Below are positions 17,017 to 25,672 of a stretch of DNA of 64,000 nucleotides, one piece after another; the stretch's first letter is position 1; every line of letters begins with the position of its first letter. Source of the DNA: Exilibacterium tricleocarpae. Lineage in GTDB: Bacteria; Pseudomonadota; Gammaproteobacteria; Pseudomonadales; Cellvibrionaceae. Below the pieces are notes generated by a model. The model was not told where the DNA came from, did no database searches, and was given only the letters and a program-made list of their open reading frames with translations. The stretch is taken from NCBI RefSeq assembly GCF_007004655.1, contig NZ_ML660094.1, forward strand, positions 186,001 to 250,000, in the 5' to 3' direction. The position numbers and the translations under genes are program-made.

Positions 17017-20000
17017 ATGATAATACGCAAAAGCTCCCCACCAACCGTGGGTACCGGAATCCAACTCAAACGAACCGCCATTTCGGTTGCTGTTGCGGCC
17101 AGCTTGTCCGGCGCTGTCCATTCGCAGCCCGGCGACGCTGACAGCATAGAGGAAGTTGTCGTAACGGGTTACCGCAAATCCCTCGAAGATGCGATGAACT
17201 ACAAACGCAACAACTACGGGGTTGTGGATGCCATCAACGCCGAGGACATCGGCAAGTTCCCGAATACAAACCTGGCTGAGGCCCTCCAGCGAATTCCGGG
17301 CGTATCCATCAACCGCGTCAATGGTGAAGGCTCTCAAATCACCGTTCGAGGTTTTGGCCCCGACTTCAACCAGGTCACGCTGAACGGTCGCTCACTGCCC
17401 ACTGCCGACGTCCCGGTTGTGGGTGGCGGTACTGACGGCCAGGGGACCAGTGGTGCCGGTCGCGCGTTCGACTTTTCAAACCTCGCCGCCGACGGTATTC
17501 AGACTCTTGAAGTCTATAAAACGGGTAGAGCCAATGTAGCATCCGGCGGTATCGGTGCCACCATCAACGTCGTTACCCGCCGCCCGCTGGACAATCCGGG
17601 CTTACAGGCCGCGATAAGTGCCAAGGCGATAGCGGATACATCCGTCGATCGCGGCGACAGCGTCACCCCTGAAATCGGCGGCAACTTCAGTTGGACCAAT
17701 GAAGACGAGACGTTCGGTATTGGCCTGGTCGGCAGCTTCACTGAGCGCGACAGTGCGGCGGCGAGCGCTACCTCGGCCAATTGGAATGTCGTCACCTTCG
17801 CCGACTTCCAGGATTTCATAACACCGGACACAGTGTTAACGAATGCACCCACCGACCCGGAGGCACTGGTAGCGCTGCCGCGTGACAGCCGCTATCACTT
17901 CTCCGAGTTTACCGGCGAACGTATGAATGGCCAGTTGGTGGTGCAGTTTGCGCCGAGCGACCGGCTGCGCATGACAGCCGATTACACCTTTGCCGAAAAT
18001 GAGGCGGAGGAAGAGCGCTACGATGTCTCCAACTGGTTCAATCGACCTTTTACGGAGGTTGTATTCGATGACAGCCCCGTGCAATCAACCATTTTTCTGA
18101 GGGAGAATGCCGACAATAAAGGCGCGGCAATGCAGCAGACACTGCGGGCGACCAAGGATGAGCTGGATTCATTCGGCTTCAACGTAGAGTTTGACCTCGC
18201 CGATAACCTGACCCTCACTTTTGATGCACACAGCTCGGAAGCCACCGTAAAACCGAATGCGCCCGGGGGATACAGTCGCATTAATGTCGGTCTCGATATG
18301 AAATATGCGCCTGTCGATGGGACCCTCTCGCAAGCTGTGGACTATAGCGGCGACATCCCGATTCAAATCATCGAGTTGATCTCGACATCCGGCAATTCAT
18401 CGTTGGATAGCGCCGCGCTGGCGGCGCTGGCTGTAGATACGGCGCGAGCGGCCAGCCAGGTTGCGAATCTGCGAACGATCACACAGGAAAACGAGATCGA
18501 TCAATTCGATATAAGAGCGGACTGGGAACTCGATGCAAACTCAAACCTGACTGTCGGTGCCAACTACCGCAGCCAGACAAACGTCACGGACAACACGGCC
18601 TATCGCCAGATCCTCGGTAACTGGGGTGCTGAGAATCCGGGTGATGTGGAAGCTCTGGCCGGTGCCGGTATTCTAGAGGAGTTCTGTGTATCCTGTCGCT
18701 TCGAAGACTTCACCATCGGTGGCGCCAGTTTGGATGGCAACACGCGCAATTCTGTCGTTTACGGGGTTCGCGGTAACGCCGCTGATATCTTTGAGGCCCT
18801 GAGTCCAGCTTATGCGGCAGGTTACAACGGTGCTGACCCGCGCCCGCTGGATGTAACCAATAGCGATTTCGACGAAATTGAAGAAGATGTGCTGGCACTG
18901 TATGTACAGTTCAGTCACGAGTTCCAGATTGCCGGTCGCAATGCACACCTGCACATTGGTATGCGTTATGAGGATACGGAGGTGAGCTCAAGCACCAGCT
19001 CATTGCCGACAGCGCGTATCGATTGGCAGGGGAATAATGACTTCGCGACCTTCGCCTCAACATCGGCGGCCGGCCTCAAGGCAGACACAGCCTACGATCA
19101 CTTTTTGCCAAGTGTCGACTTTGAGCTGGATGTCACTGAAGACGTCAAAGTGCGTGCCTCCTACAGTAAAACAATAGCGCGGCCAAGGTATGACAATCTG
19201 TTTGCCAGCGGCACTGTGCGCGCACCCAATGGACCAACGGCGCTGGCAGGTAACCTGGCGACGGCAGAGCAAGGCAACCCTGGTTTACTGCCACTGGAAT
19301 CGGATAATGTCGATGTTTCCGTCGAATGGTATTTCGACGAGTCGAGCTATGTCTCTATCGGGCTGTTCGATAAGAGCGTGCGCAACTTTGTCGGCCGGGA
19401 GACGGTGTCGGAATCCTTGTTTGGCTTGCGCGATGTGAGCTCCGGTGCAGAGGGTACGCGATCCGGCGCCGCCCTTGACCTGTTGGACGCCGTTGGCGCA
19501 GACCTGAATGAGGACAACCTGTTTGCGGCAACCGTGTATATTGACACCTTGGATTCGATCGCTGCGGCACAGGCCGAATTTGTGGCTAACCAGGGTGCTG
19601 ATGGCAATATCCTTCCGGCCGTCTATGAACAACTGGAACTGGATGCCGATCTGTCCCCCAATGCCGATGACCCGTTATTCGCCATCGCCGTAAACAGGCC
19701 TTTGAATAACAGGGATGCCTCGATCGATGGTGTCGAAATCCAAGGTCAACATTTCTTCGGTGACACCGGTTTTGGCATCACCGCCAGTTATACGGTGGTC
19801 AATGGCGACGTGGGATTCAATGTCGCCGGCGCCCCGGATACCAGTCAGTTTGCCCTGACGGGTTTGAGTGACACCGCCAATGTCACCTTGATTTACGAGA
19901 AGTATGGCATCTCGGCGCGCCTCGCCTACAACTGGCGGGATGAATTCCTCTCAAACACCAATGATGACAGTGGCTTCAATAACCCGATTTTCGTCGAGGA

Positions 20001-20178
20001 ATACGGCCAAGTCGATCTGAGTATAGGCTATGAGATCACCGACCAACTCTCGGTGTCATTCGCGGGCATCAACCTTAACGAAGAGAGTTCGAGAAACTTC
20101 GCCCGCTCGCGAACCGATATGCAGTTCCTCCGTGAAAATGCAGCCAGGTACTATCTCGGTTTACGCTATAAATTCTAA
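17017..20178 (+). CDS. TonB-dependent receptor of the large carbohydrate-type class
   Basis: 1053 residues. Signal segment RTAISVAVAASLSGAVHSQ, then SIEEVVVTGYRKSLEDAM and GVVDAINAEDIGKFPNTN with EALQRIPGVSINR: this N-terminal pattern is the signature of the long TonB receptors (TIGR01782 class) common in Xanthomonas, Caulobacter and marine gammaproteobacteria, many of which import oligosaccharides. The barrel ends RYYLGLRYKF with the usual terminal phenylalanine. It is followed by SapC, a cupin-like protein and two tryptophan-halogenase-family genes, an arrangement that recurs with this receptor class. The actual cargo is unknown. Confidence 0.93.
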   Translation: MIIRKSSPPTVGTGIQLKRTAISVAVAASLSGAVHSQPGDADSIEEVVVTGYRKSLEDAMNYKRNNYGVVDAINAEDIGKFPNTNLAEALQRIPGVSINRVNGEGSQITVRGFGPDFNQVTLNGRSLPTADVPVVGGGTDGQGTSGAGRAFDFSNLAADGIQTLEVYKTGRANVASGGIGATINVVTRRPLDNPGLQAAISAKAIADTSVDRGDSVTPEIGGNFSWTNEDETFGIGLVGSFTERDSAAASATSANWNVVTFADFQDFITPDTVLTNAPTDPEALVALPRDSRYHFSEFTGERMNGQLVVQFAPSDRLRMTADYTFAENEAEEERYDVSNWFNRPFTEVVFDDSPVQSTIFLRENADNKGAAMQQTLRATKDELDSFGFNVEFDLADNLTLTFDAHSSEATVKPNAPGGYSRINVGLDMKYAPVDGTLSQAVDYSGDIPIQIIELISTSGNSSLDSAALAALAVDTARAASQVANLRTITQENEIDQFDIRADWELDANSNLTVGANYRSQTNVTDNTAYRQILGNWGAENPGDVEALAGAGILEEFCVSCRFEDFTIGGASLDGNTRNSVVYGVRGNAADIFEALSPAYAAGYNGADPRPLDVTNSDFDEIEEDVLALYVQFSHEFQIAGRNAHLHIGMRYEDTEVSSSTSSLPTARIDWQGNNDFATFASTSAAGLKADTAYDHFLPSVDFELDVTEDVKVRASYSKTIARPRYDNLFASGTVRAPNGPTALAGNLATAEQGNPGLLPLESDNVDVSVEWYFDESSYVSIGLFDKSVRNFVGRETVSESLFGLRDVSSGAEGTRSGAALDLLDAVGADLNEDNLFAATVYIDTLDSIAAAQAEFVANQGADGNILPAVYEQLELDADLSPNADDPLFAIAVNRPLNNRDASIDGVEIQGQHFFGDTGFGITASYTVVNGDVGFNVAGAPDTSQFALTGLSDTANVTLIYEKYGISARLAYNWRDEFLSNTNDDSGFNNPIFVEEYGQVDLSIGYEITDQLSVSFAGINLNEESSRNFARSRTDMQFLRENAARYYLGLRYKF

Positions 20179-20205
20179 GCTTCGGAGCGAAGTAGACCTG
20201 GGGCG

Positions 20206-20226
20206 GGGCCACATTGATTGTGGCCC
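20206..20226 (+). terminator. Hairpin after the TonB receptor
   Basis: GGGCCACA at 20206-20213 pairs perfectly with TGTGGCCC at 20219-20226 around a five-base loop, 28 bases after the stop codon. No T-run follows, so it may be a processing or protective hairpin rather than a full intrinsic terminator. Confidence 0.4.
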
Positions 20227-20236
20227 AAACAGCACT

Positions 20237-20548
20237 CGCTTCAGGCACCTACTTTCGGTGGTTGTGGTACCTCGACAAATACGTGCCAATTGATCGGTCT
20301 GCCTCTGGGTGGCGTTTTCAGAAACACGCCGTGAACCCATCCCTGGGGCTCGCCTAAAGCGCCTACTGTTGGTCACGACAGCATCCCTGCTGTCGAGAGT
20401 TTCTGAAAACGCCACCCAGAGGCAAACCTACCCCCGGTATTTTTAATCAAGTTCAGTAAGGACCCCATAAGGGTCGATGAGCGGTGTAGATCCTATTAAG
20501 TATCATCACCAAAAGTAGGCGCCTGAAGCGAAGGTAGGCATCTGAAGC
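20237..20548 (+). repeat. Nested-palindrome element, copy A
   Basis: Outer inverted repeats: 20237-20259 against 20508-20530 (21 of 23 match), followed by a second degenerate right end to 20548. Inner arms: 20296-20325 against 20399-20428, 29 of 30 bases complementary, both 30 nt long and starting GGTCT. The 73-base loop holds two small hairpins, CCCATCCCTGGG at 20336-20347 and GACAGCATCCCTGCTGTC at 20377-20394. Copies B (53.2 kb) and C (29.8 kb) have the same plan. It fills most of the gap between the receptor and SapC genes; no open frame is believed here. Confidence 0.85.
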
Positions 20549-20770
20549 AAGTACCATTGGATTGTGACCCCTCTTTTTTCAAGCCCTGTAGTTTAAATGA
20601 AACGCGATATAAGACCTGCACTATCCGGGCACTGACTTCACCACTTTGCTAAATCGGCGGCAACTATGGCAGAATGTATTTCGGCCAGATTAAGCGGTAA
20701 ATGAGAGTCACCGGCCGGGATTCTTTAATGCCACCCATTTCATAAAGATCAATCGGGGGATGTCTGCGCG

Positions 20771-21502
20771 ATGCCAAGGTTTACCGCACTTGATCACGTA
20801 ACTCACAGCAGCCTGAAAGTCAAAATCCGGTATGGCGCGGCATTTGGCAACAACGTCAATCAGACGCTTGTATTTCCCACCGAATTTCAGGCGCTACAAC
20901 GAGAGTACCCCCTCTTCTTTCGCCAGTCGGATGACCGCAAGTTCTATGCCGTCGCTCTACTGGGTCTCGATAAAGATGAAAATCTATTTATAGAGGCAGA
21001 CCACTGGAACGCAAGATACGTACCGGCGATGCATATGCGAGGTCCACTGACACTCAAACTGCGGGGGGCTGAAAGCGGTAGCGCAGAACCAGCCGACCCG
21101 ATTGTTAGCATCGACATGGATGACGCCAGGGTAAACAATGACGAAGGAGAGAACCTATTTCTGACCCACGGGGGATATTCACCCTATTTTGAAGAGATGT
21201 TACAGGTGCTGCGTAGAATTCACGTGGGAGCCGAGATCGTCGATGACTTCTTTGCCCATCTGCAGTCATTTGATTTAATTGAACCCGTGACAGTCGAGGC
21301 CAGCTTTGGCGAAACAATGAAATATACCGTGCCCGATGTCTTTACGGTCAGCAAATCACGCATGCAGGCGTTGACGGGCGACGAGCTGCATAAACTCAAC
21401 CAGTTGGGCCTGTTGGAACACTGCTTTGCGGTGATATCGTCGGCTGGCAACATGTCACGCCTGGTCGATATGAAGGCCCTCAAGAAAAGCCAAACCCGTT
21501 GA
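20771..21502 (+). CDS. SapC family protein
   Basis: 243 residues. The pattern ALDHVTHSSLKVKI, FGNNVNQTLVFPTEFQALQREYPLFFR and AVALLGLDKDENLF is characteristic of the SapC family (PF07277), originally described next to a surface-layer protein gene. Its biochemical role is not established. GGGGGA at 20755-20760 is the ribosome-binding site. The gene starts a four-gene plus-strand run with the cupin-like protein (25 bases later) and two halogenases, and SapC genes are frequently found with TonB receptors and halogenases. It has no signal peptide, so it is probably cytoplasmic. Confidence 0.88.
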   Translation: MPRFTALDHVTHSSLKVKIRYGAAFGNNVNQTLVFPTEFQALQREYPLFFRQSDDRKFYAVALLGLDKDENLFIEADHWNARYVPAMHMRGPLTLKLRGAESGSAEPADPIVSIDMDDARVNNDEGENLFLTHGGYSPYFEEMLQVLRRIHVGAEIVDDFFAHLQSFDLIEPVTVEASFGETMKYTVPDVFTVSKSRMQALTGDELHKLNQLGLLEHCFAVISSAGNMSRLVDMKALKKSQTR

Positions 21503-21527
21503 GCTGAGAGAATAACCGGCCACTGCC

Positions 21528-22556
21528 ATGAGAGTGGAGAGAAAAACCAACACTATCGAAGGTCTTCAGTTCGCAGAGGTGGACTTCGACGCACTCATTG
21601 CTGGCGGTGAGCCCTGTATTGTGAAAGGCGCCCTGGCCGGTTGCCCCCTGGTGACCGCCGGCCGCGCATCGGACCGGGCGGCAATGTCGCATTTATCCGC
21701 TTTTGCCAATGAGCGGCCGGTTCTGATTTATACAGCCGGCGCTGAAGCCAAAACCCGGTTTTTCTACAATCCGCAGATGGACGGGTTAAACTTTACGACT
21801 GAATACATGCCCCTGGCTGAGTTTTTTGAGACACTGAACAATGAAAAGCTCGAGGGAACCGGCGCTGCTTTTTACGTGGGCTCCGCGGAACTCGACAATC
21901 ATTTTCCCGGTCTGGTGGCAAACGATGGCCTGGCACCTAGCGGCCAGTTGTTTACGGAACATCCGCCCCGCGTGGGTATCTGGCTGGGCAATAGAACCAC
22001 GGCGGCCACTCACTTCGACGTGTCAAATAATATCGCGGCCTGTATGGTCGGGCGGCGGCGCTTTACCCTGTTCCCACCGGATCAAGTGGAAAACCTCTAT
22101 CCCGGACCTTTAGAGCCGACACCGGGCGGCCAGGTGGTGAGCATGGTCGACCTGAATGCACCGGATTTCAAACAATTCCCAAATGCGGAAAAAGCCTTGC
22201 AGCAGGCGCAGGTTGCCGACCTGGAGGCCGGCGATGTTTTAGTCTACCCGGCCATGTGGTGGCATCAGGTCGAGGCGCTAGCGGATTTCAACGTCCTGAT
22301 TAACTACTGGTGGAACCCTGTCTCCCCTTTTATGGATGATCCGATGAACACGCTTTTGCATGCGCTGCTAAGTCTGCGCGATCGACCAGCCTCTGAAAAA
22401 AGTGCCTGGCGCAGTCTTTTTGACTACTATGTTTTTGGGGATTCAAATAGAGCCCGCGAGCATTTGCCCGAGTATATCCAGGGGCCCTTGGCCCCCATGA
22501 CTGATATAACAGCGAGGCGGCTGCGAGCCAAACTGCTAAAGAAACTCAACCGGTAG
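21528..22556 (+). CDS. Cupin-like/JmjC-fold protein (Cupin_8)
   Basis: 342 residues. The jelly-roll iron site can be read as THFDVSNN (H-x-D) and, later, the histidine in MWWHQVEAL; between them are CMVGRRRFTLFPP and EAGDVLVYPAMWW, as in JmjC-like hydroxylases of the Cupin_8 family. Such proteins use Fe(II), oxygen and 2-oxoglutarate, often to hydroxylate amino-acid side chains, but the substrate here is not known. It lies 25 bases after SapC and 34 bases before the first halogenase. No strong ribosome-binding site is visible, so translation may depend on the upstream gene. Confidence 0.85.
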   Translation: MRVERKTNTIEGLQFAEVDFDALIAGGEPCIVKGALAGCPLVTAGRASDRAAMSHLSAFANERPVLIYTAGAEAKTRFFYNPQMDGLNFTTEYMPLAEFFETLNNEKLEGTGAAFYVGSAELDNHFPGLVANDGLAPSGQLFTEHPPRVGIWLGNRTTAATHFDVSNNIAACMVGRRRFTLFPPDQVENLYPGPLEPTPGGQVVSMVDLNAPDFKQFPNAEKALQQAQVADLEAGDVLVYPAMWWHQVEALADFNVLINYWWNPVSPFMDDPMNTLLHALLSLRDRPASEKSAWRSLFDYYVFGDSNRAREHLPEYIQGPLAPMTDITARRLRAKLLKKLNR

Positions 22557-22590
22557 TGAACTCCAGCACCAAATAAAAGGAGCAGGATCT

Positions 22591-24075
22591 ATGGTCCAGA
22601 CTGTCCGCAAAGTAGTGATTGCCGGTGGTGGAACGGCCGGTTGGATAGCGGCGGCGACCTTGTCGAGCCAGTTGAGTCGCCTGCTCGATATTACGCTGAT
22701 TGAATCCGATGCTATTGGCACCGTCGGTGTGGGCGAAGCGACGATTCCGACCCAGAAGGCCTTTCATCGATTAATTGGGATCGATGAACAGGCGTTTATG
22801 CGCGCCACCCGGGCCAGTTTTAAACTTGGCATCGCTTTTGAAAACTGGGGACAGTTAGGTGACCGCTATATCCATTCTTTTGGCAAGATCGGCCGATCGA
22901 CCTGGATGGGCGATTTTCAGCATATGTGGCATTACGCAAAATCGCAGGGATGGGCCGGTGATATGGATGATTATTGCTTTGAACTACAAGCTGCCGAGGC
23001 CGGAAAATTCGCGACTTCGCCGGATTCACAAATAAGTTATGCCTATCACCTCGACGCCAGTCTTTATGCAAAGTTTCTAAGGACCTTCAGCGAAGAGCGC
23101 GGCGCAAAACGCCTGGAAGGCAAAATCAAACAGGTACACACCCATCCTGATACCGGATTTATCGAGAGCCTGGACCTTGAAGACGGGCAGTCCGTAGCGG
23201 GTGATTTGTTTATCGATTGTACAGGCTTTCGCGCCCTGCTGATCAACGGGGCGCTCGGCGTCGACTACGAGGATTGGAGTCATTGGCTGCCCATGAATTC
23301 GGCCCTGGCTGTGCAAACCAAACTCTCCGGGGACATACTGCCTTATACGCGATCGATTGCCCGTAAGGCCGGCTGGCAATGGCGGATTCCTTTACAGCAT
23401 CGTGTCGGCAACGGACATGTCTACTGCAGCGATCATCTGTCCGATGACGAGGCGCACGCTATATTGATGGACAACCTTGACGGAGAATTGGTTTCGCAGC
23501 CGCGCCCTATTCGCTTTCTGACCGGCAAACGCAAAGAGGCCTGGGCCAAGAACTGTATCGCACTGGGACTGTCCAGCGGATTCCTGGAACCTCTGGAATC
23601 CACCAGTATTCACCTTATTCAAATCGGTGCGACCAGGCTCGTGCAAATGTTTCCTTTCAATGGTGTCAGCGAGGCGCTCAGAAATCACTACAACAGTTAT
23701 TCCACTGCAGAGCTGGAAAGCATTCGCGACTTTCTTATACTTCACTATAAACTGAATCGGCGCCAGGACTCTGCATTTTGGCAGGAAAGGGCTGCACTCG
23801 AAGTGCCGGATACACTGAAACACCGGATGGAACTCTACGCAGACGCCGCCATCGCCTACCAGGATGATTCAGACTTGTTTCGGGTGGACTCCTGGAACCA
23901 GGTAATGCGCGGTCAGGGCCTGGACAGTCACGGCTATCACCCCATGGGCCGTCTCGTGGCGAATGGCCAACTGCAAGCAGCCCTGGCAGATTTGAAAGCC
24001 GGCATTGACCGCAGTGTGAAGAACATGCCCACGCATGCTGACTTTCTGCGCCAGTACTGTGCTGTCGAAGTATGA
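22591..24075 (+). CDS. Flavin-dependent tryptophan-halogenase family protein, first copy
   Basis: 494 residues. The FAD-binding motif is VIAGGGTAGW (residues 9-18). The catalytic lysine of PrnA-type halogenases corresponds to K78 in RASFKLGIAFENW; the glutamate near the active site is kept in GFLEPLESTSIHLI; the family marker WxWxIP is present as GWQWRIPL. Thus all hallmarks of an active flavin-dependent halogenase are there. Such enzymes need reduced FAD from a separate reductase, which is not encoded nearby. Good AAGGAG-like site before the ATG. The substrate may be free indole, tryptophan, a peptide side chain or something delivered by the receptor; relatives in TonB receptor clusters have been poorly characterised. 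Confidence 0.9.
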   Translation: MVQTVRKVVIAGGGTAGWIAAATLSSQLSRLLDITLIESDAIGTVGVGEATIPTQKAFHRLIGIDEQAFMRATRASFKLGIAFENWGQLGDRYIHSFGKIGRSTWMGDFQHMWHYAKSQGWAGDMDDYCFELQAAEAGKFATSPDSQISYAYHLDASLYAKFLRTFSEERGAKRLEGKIKQVHTHPDTGFIESLDLEDGQSVAGDLFIDCTGFRALLINGALGVDYEDWSHWLPMNSALAVQTKLSGDILPYTRSIARKAGWQWRIPLQHRVGNGHVYCSDHLSDDEAHAILMDNLDGELVSQPRPIRFLTGKRKEAWAKNCIALGLSSGFLEPLESTSIHLIQIGATRLVQMFPFNGVSEALRNHYNSYSTAELESIRDFLILHYKLNRRQDSAFWQERAALEVPDTLKHRMELYADAAIAYQDDSDLFRVDSWNQVMRGQGLDSHGYHPMGRLVANGQLQAALADLKAGIDRSVKNMPTHADFLRQYCAVEV

Positions 24076-25610
24076 ATACCGCCAAGCCTGTAAGTTCGAT
24101 TCTTATTGTGGGTGGCGGTACCGCAGGCTGGCTGACGGCGGCGATTCTTGCAGGCAAGCACCCTTATAGCGAAGGGGGCGGACTGCAAATCACCTTGATC
24201 GAAGCGCCGGATATCCCGATTATCGGCGTTGGCGAGGGAACCTGGCCGGGCATGCGGGCGACCTTGCACACTGCGGGTATAAAGGAAGTCGACTTCCTGA
24301 AAGCGTGTGATGCCTCCTTCAAACAGGGCTCTAAATTTGTGGGCTGGAAGACCGGCGAAGCGCAGGACTACTACTATCATCCCTTCGAACTGCCGCAGGG
24401 GTTCTTCGAGGGAAATCTTGCCCAGCACTGGGTCGATACCCAACCATCCGTATCGCTTTCCAAACTGGTCTGCGTGCAGGAGTACCTTTGCGAGAGAGAT
24501 CTGTCGCCGAAGTTACGCAGCTCGGGCAATTACTCGGGCGTCGCCAACTATGGCTATCATTTAAACGCCGGTAAGTTTTCCGACTTCCTGAAAAACCATT
24601 GCACTGAGAACCTGGGCGTCCGCCTGGTCTACGACAAAGTCACTGGCGTTGTATCACAAAGCGATGGTGATATTGCCGGGGTGTGCACAGAAAAGTCCGG
24701 TGAGCTGCAGGCCGATTTGTTTGTCGATTGCACCGGTTTTAGATCGCTGCTCTTAGGGCAGCACTACGGCGTGAGGTTTATCGACAAGTGCGCGCAGTTC
24801 CCCATCAATTCAGCCCTGGCGGTGCAAGTGCCCTATGCGGACCACGAGCCGGTCAAATCGACGACCATCGCCACCGCCCGGGAAGCCGGCTGGATTTGGG
24901 ATATCGGGCTTTCCAGCCGGCGCGGCGTCGGTTATGTCTATTCCAATAGCCACCTCCCACCAGAACAGGCGGCAGCGCAGCTACAAGCCTACCTCGGGAT
25001 CGACAACCAGGCCTTTGAGCAACTCGAACCACGCCGTATCCCAATCAACCCGGGCCATCGGGAAAAGTTCTGGCACCACAACTGCGTAGCCGTGGGTTTG
25101 GCGGCGGGTTTTCTGGAACCCCTGGAAGCCTCGGCCATCATGTTGATCGAAGCCTCGGCAACTATGCTTGCCGATCAAATGCCAACCACCCGGGCGGCTA
25201 TGGATATCGTCTCGAAACGCTTCAACAAGCGCTTTCTCTACCGGTGGGAACGTGTTATTGACTTCCTAAAATTGCACTATGTGTTGTCGGATCGCCAACA
25301 GCCTTTTTGGCGCGAAGCCGCGTCCCGGTCAACATTGTCAGCACGGCTTCAAGAAGATTTGTCACTGTGGCGATACCAGGCACCCTGGAAGACAGACTTT
25401 GACAGCCTGGAAGAGGCTTTCCCGGCGGCGAGCTATCAATATGTGCTCTACGGCATGCAGTTTGAAACCCAATCGAATCCCCGCAGAAACTCGCCGTCAG
25501 TCAGCGAATTCTCGAGGAAAGCGATAGATACCGTGTCCCGCAATGCGGGTCTGCTGGCCTCCAAAGTGGAGAGCAACAGGGCGCTACTGGACCTGATACG
25601 GGCGCAATGA
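24072..25610 (+). CDS. Flavin-dependent tryptophan-halogenase family protein, second copy
   Basis: 512 residues; the ATG overlaps the stop codon of the first halogenase (ATGA), so the two are co-translated. FAD motif ILIVGGGTAGW (G14-G19), catalytic lysine K84 in DASFKQGSKFVGW, glutamate in GFLEPLEASAIMLI. The WxWxIP marker is changed to GWIWDIGL: the two tryptophans remain, the proline is replaced by glycine. The two copies are clearly different subfamilies rather than a recent tandem duplication. They may act on different positions, form a heteromeric enzyme, or one may have another function such as hydroxylation. Confidence 0.88.
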   Translation: MNTAKPVSSILIVGGGTAGWLTAAILAGKHPYSEGGGLQITLIEAPDIPIIGVGEGTWPGMRATLHTAGIKEVDFLKACDASFKQGSKFVGWKTGEAQDYYYHPFELPQGFFEGNLAQHWVDTQPSVSLSKLVCVQEYLCERDLSPKLRSSGNYSGVANYGYHLNAGKFSDFLKNHCTENLGVRLVYDKVTGVVSQSDGDIAGVCTEKSGELQADLFVDCTGFRSLLLGQHYGVRFIDKCAQFPINSALAVQVPYADHEPVKSTTIATAREAGWIWDIGLSSRRGVGYVYSNSHLPPEQAAAQLQAYLGIDNQAFEQLEPRRIPINPGHREKFWHHNCVAVGLAAGFLEPLEASAIMLIEASATMLADQMPTTRAAMDIVSKRFNKRFLYRWERVIDFLKLHYVLSDRQQPFWREAASRSTLSARLQEDLSLWRYQAPWKTDFDSLEEAFPAASYQYVLYGMQFETQSNPRRNSPSVSEFSRKAIDTVSRNAGLLASKVESNRALLDLIRAQ

Positions 25611-25672
25611 CCCGGGATTAAAGTTCGTTGGCGAATAGATATAAGCACAGCACCCCGGGTTATTGCGGCGTG

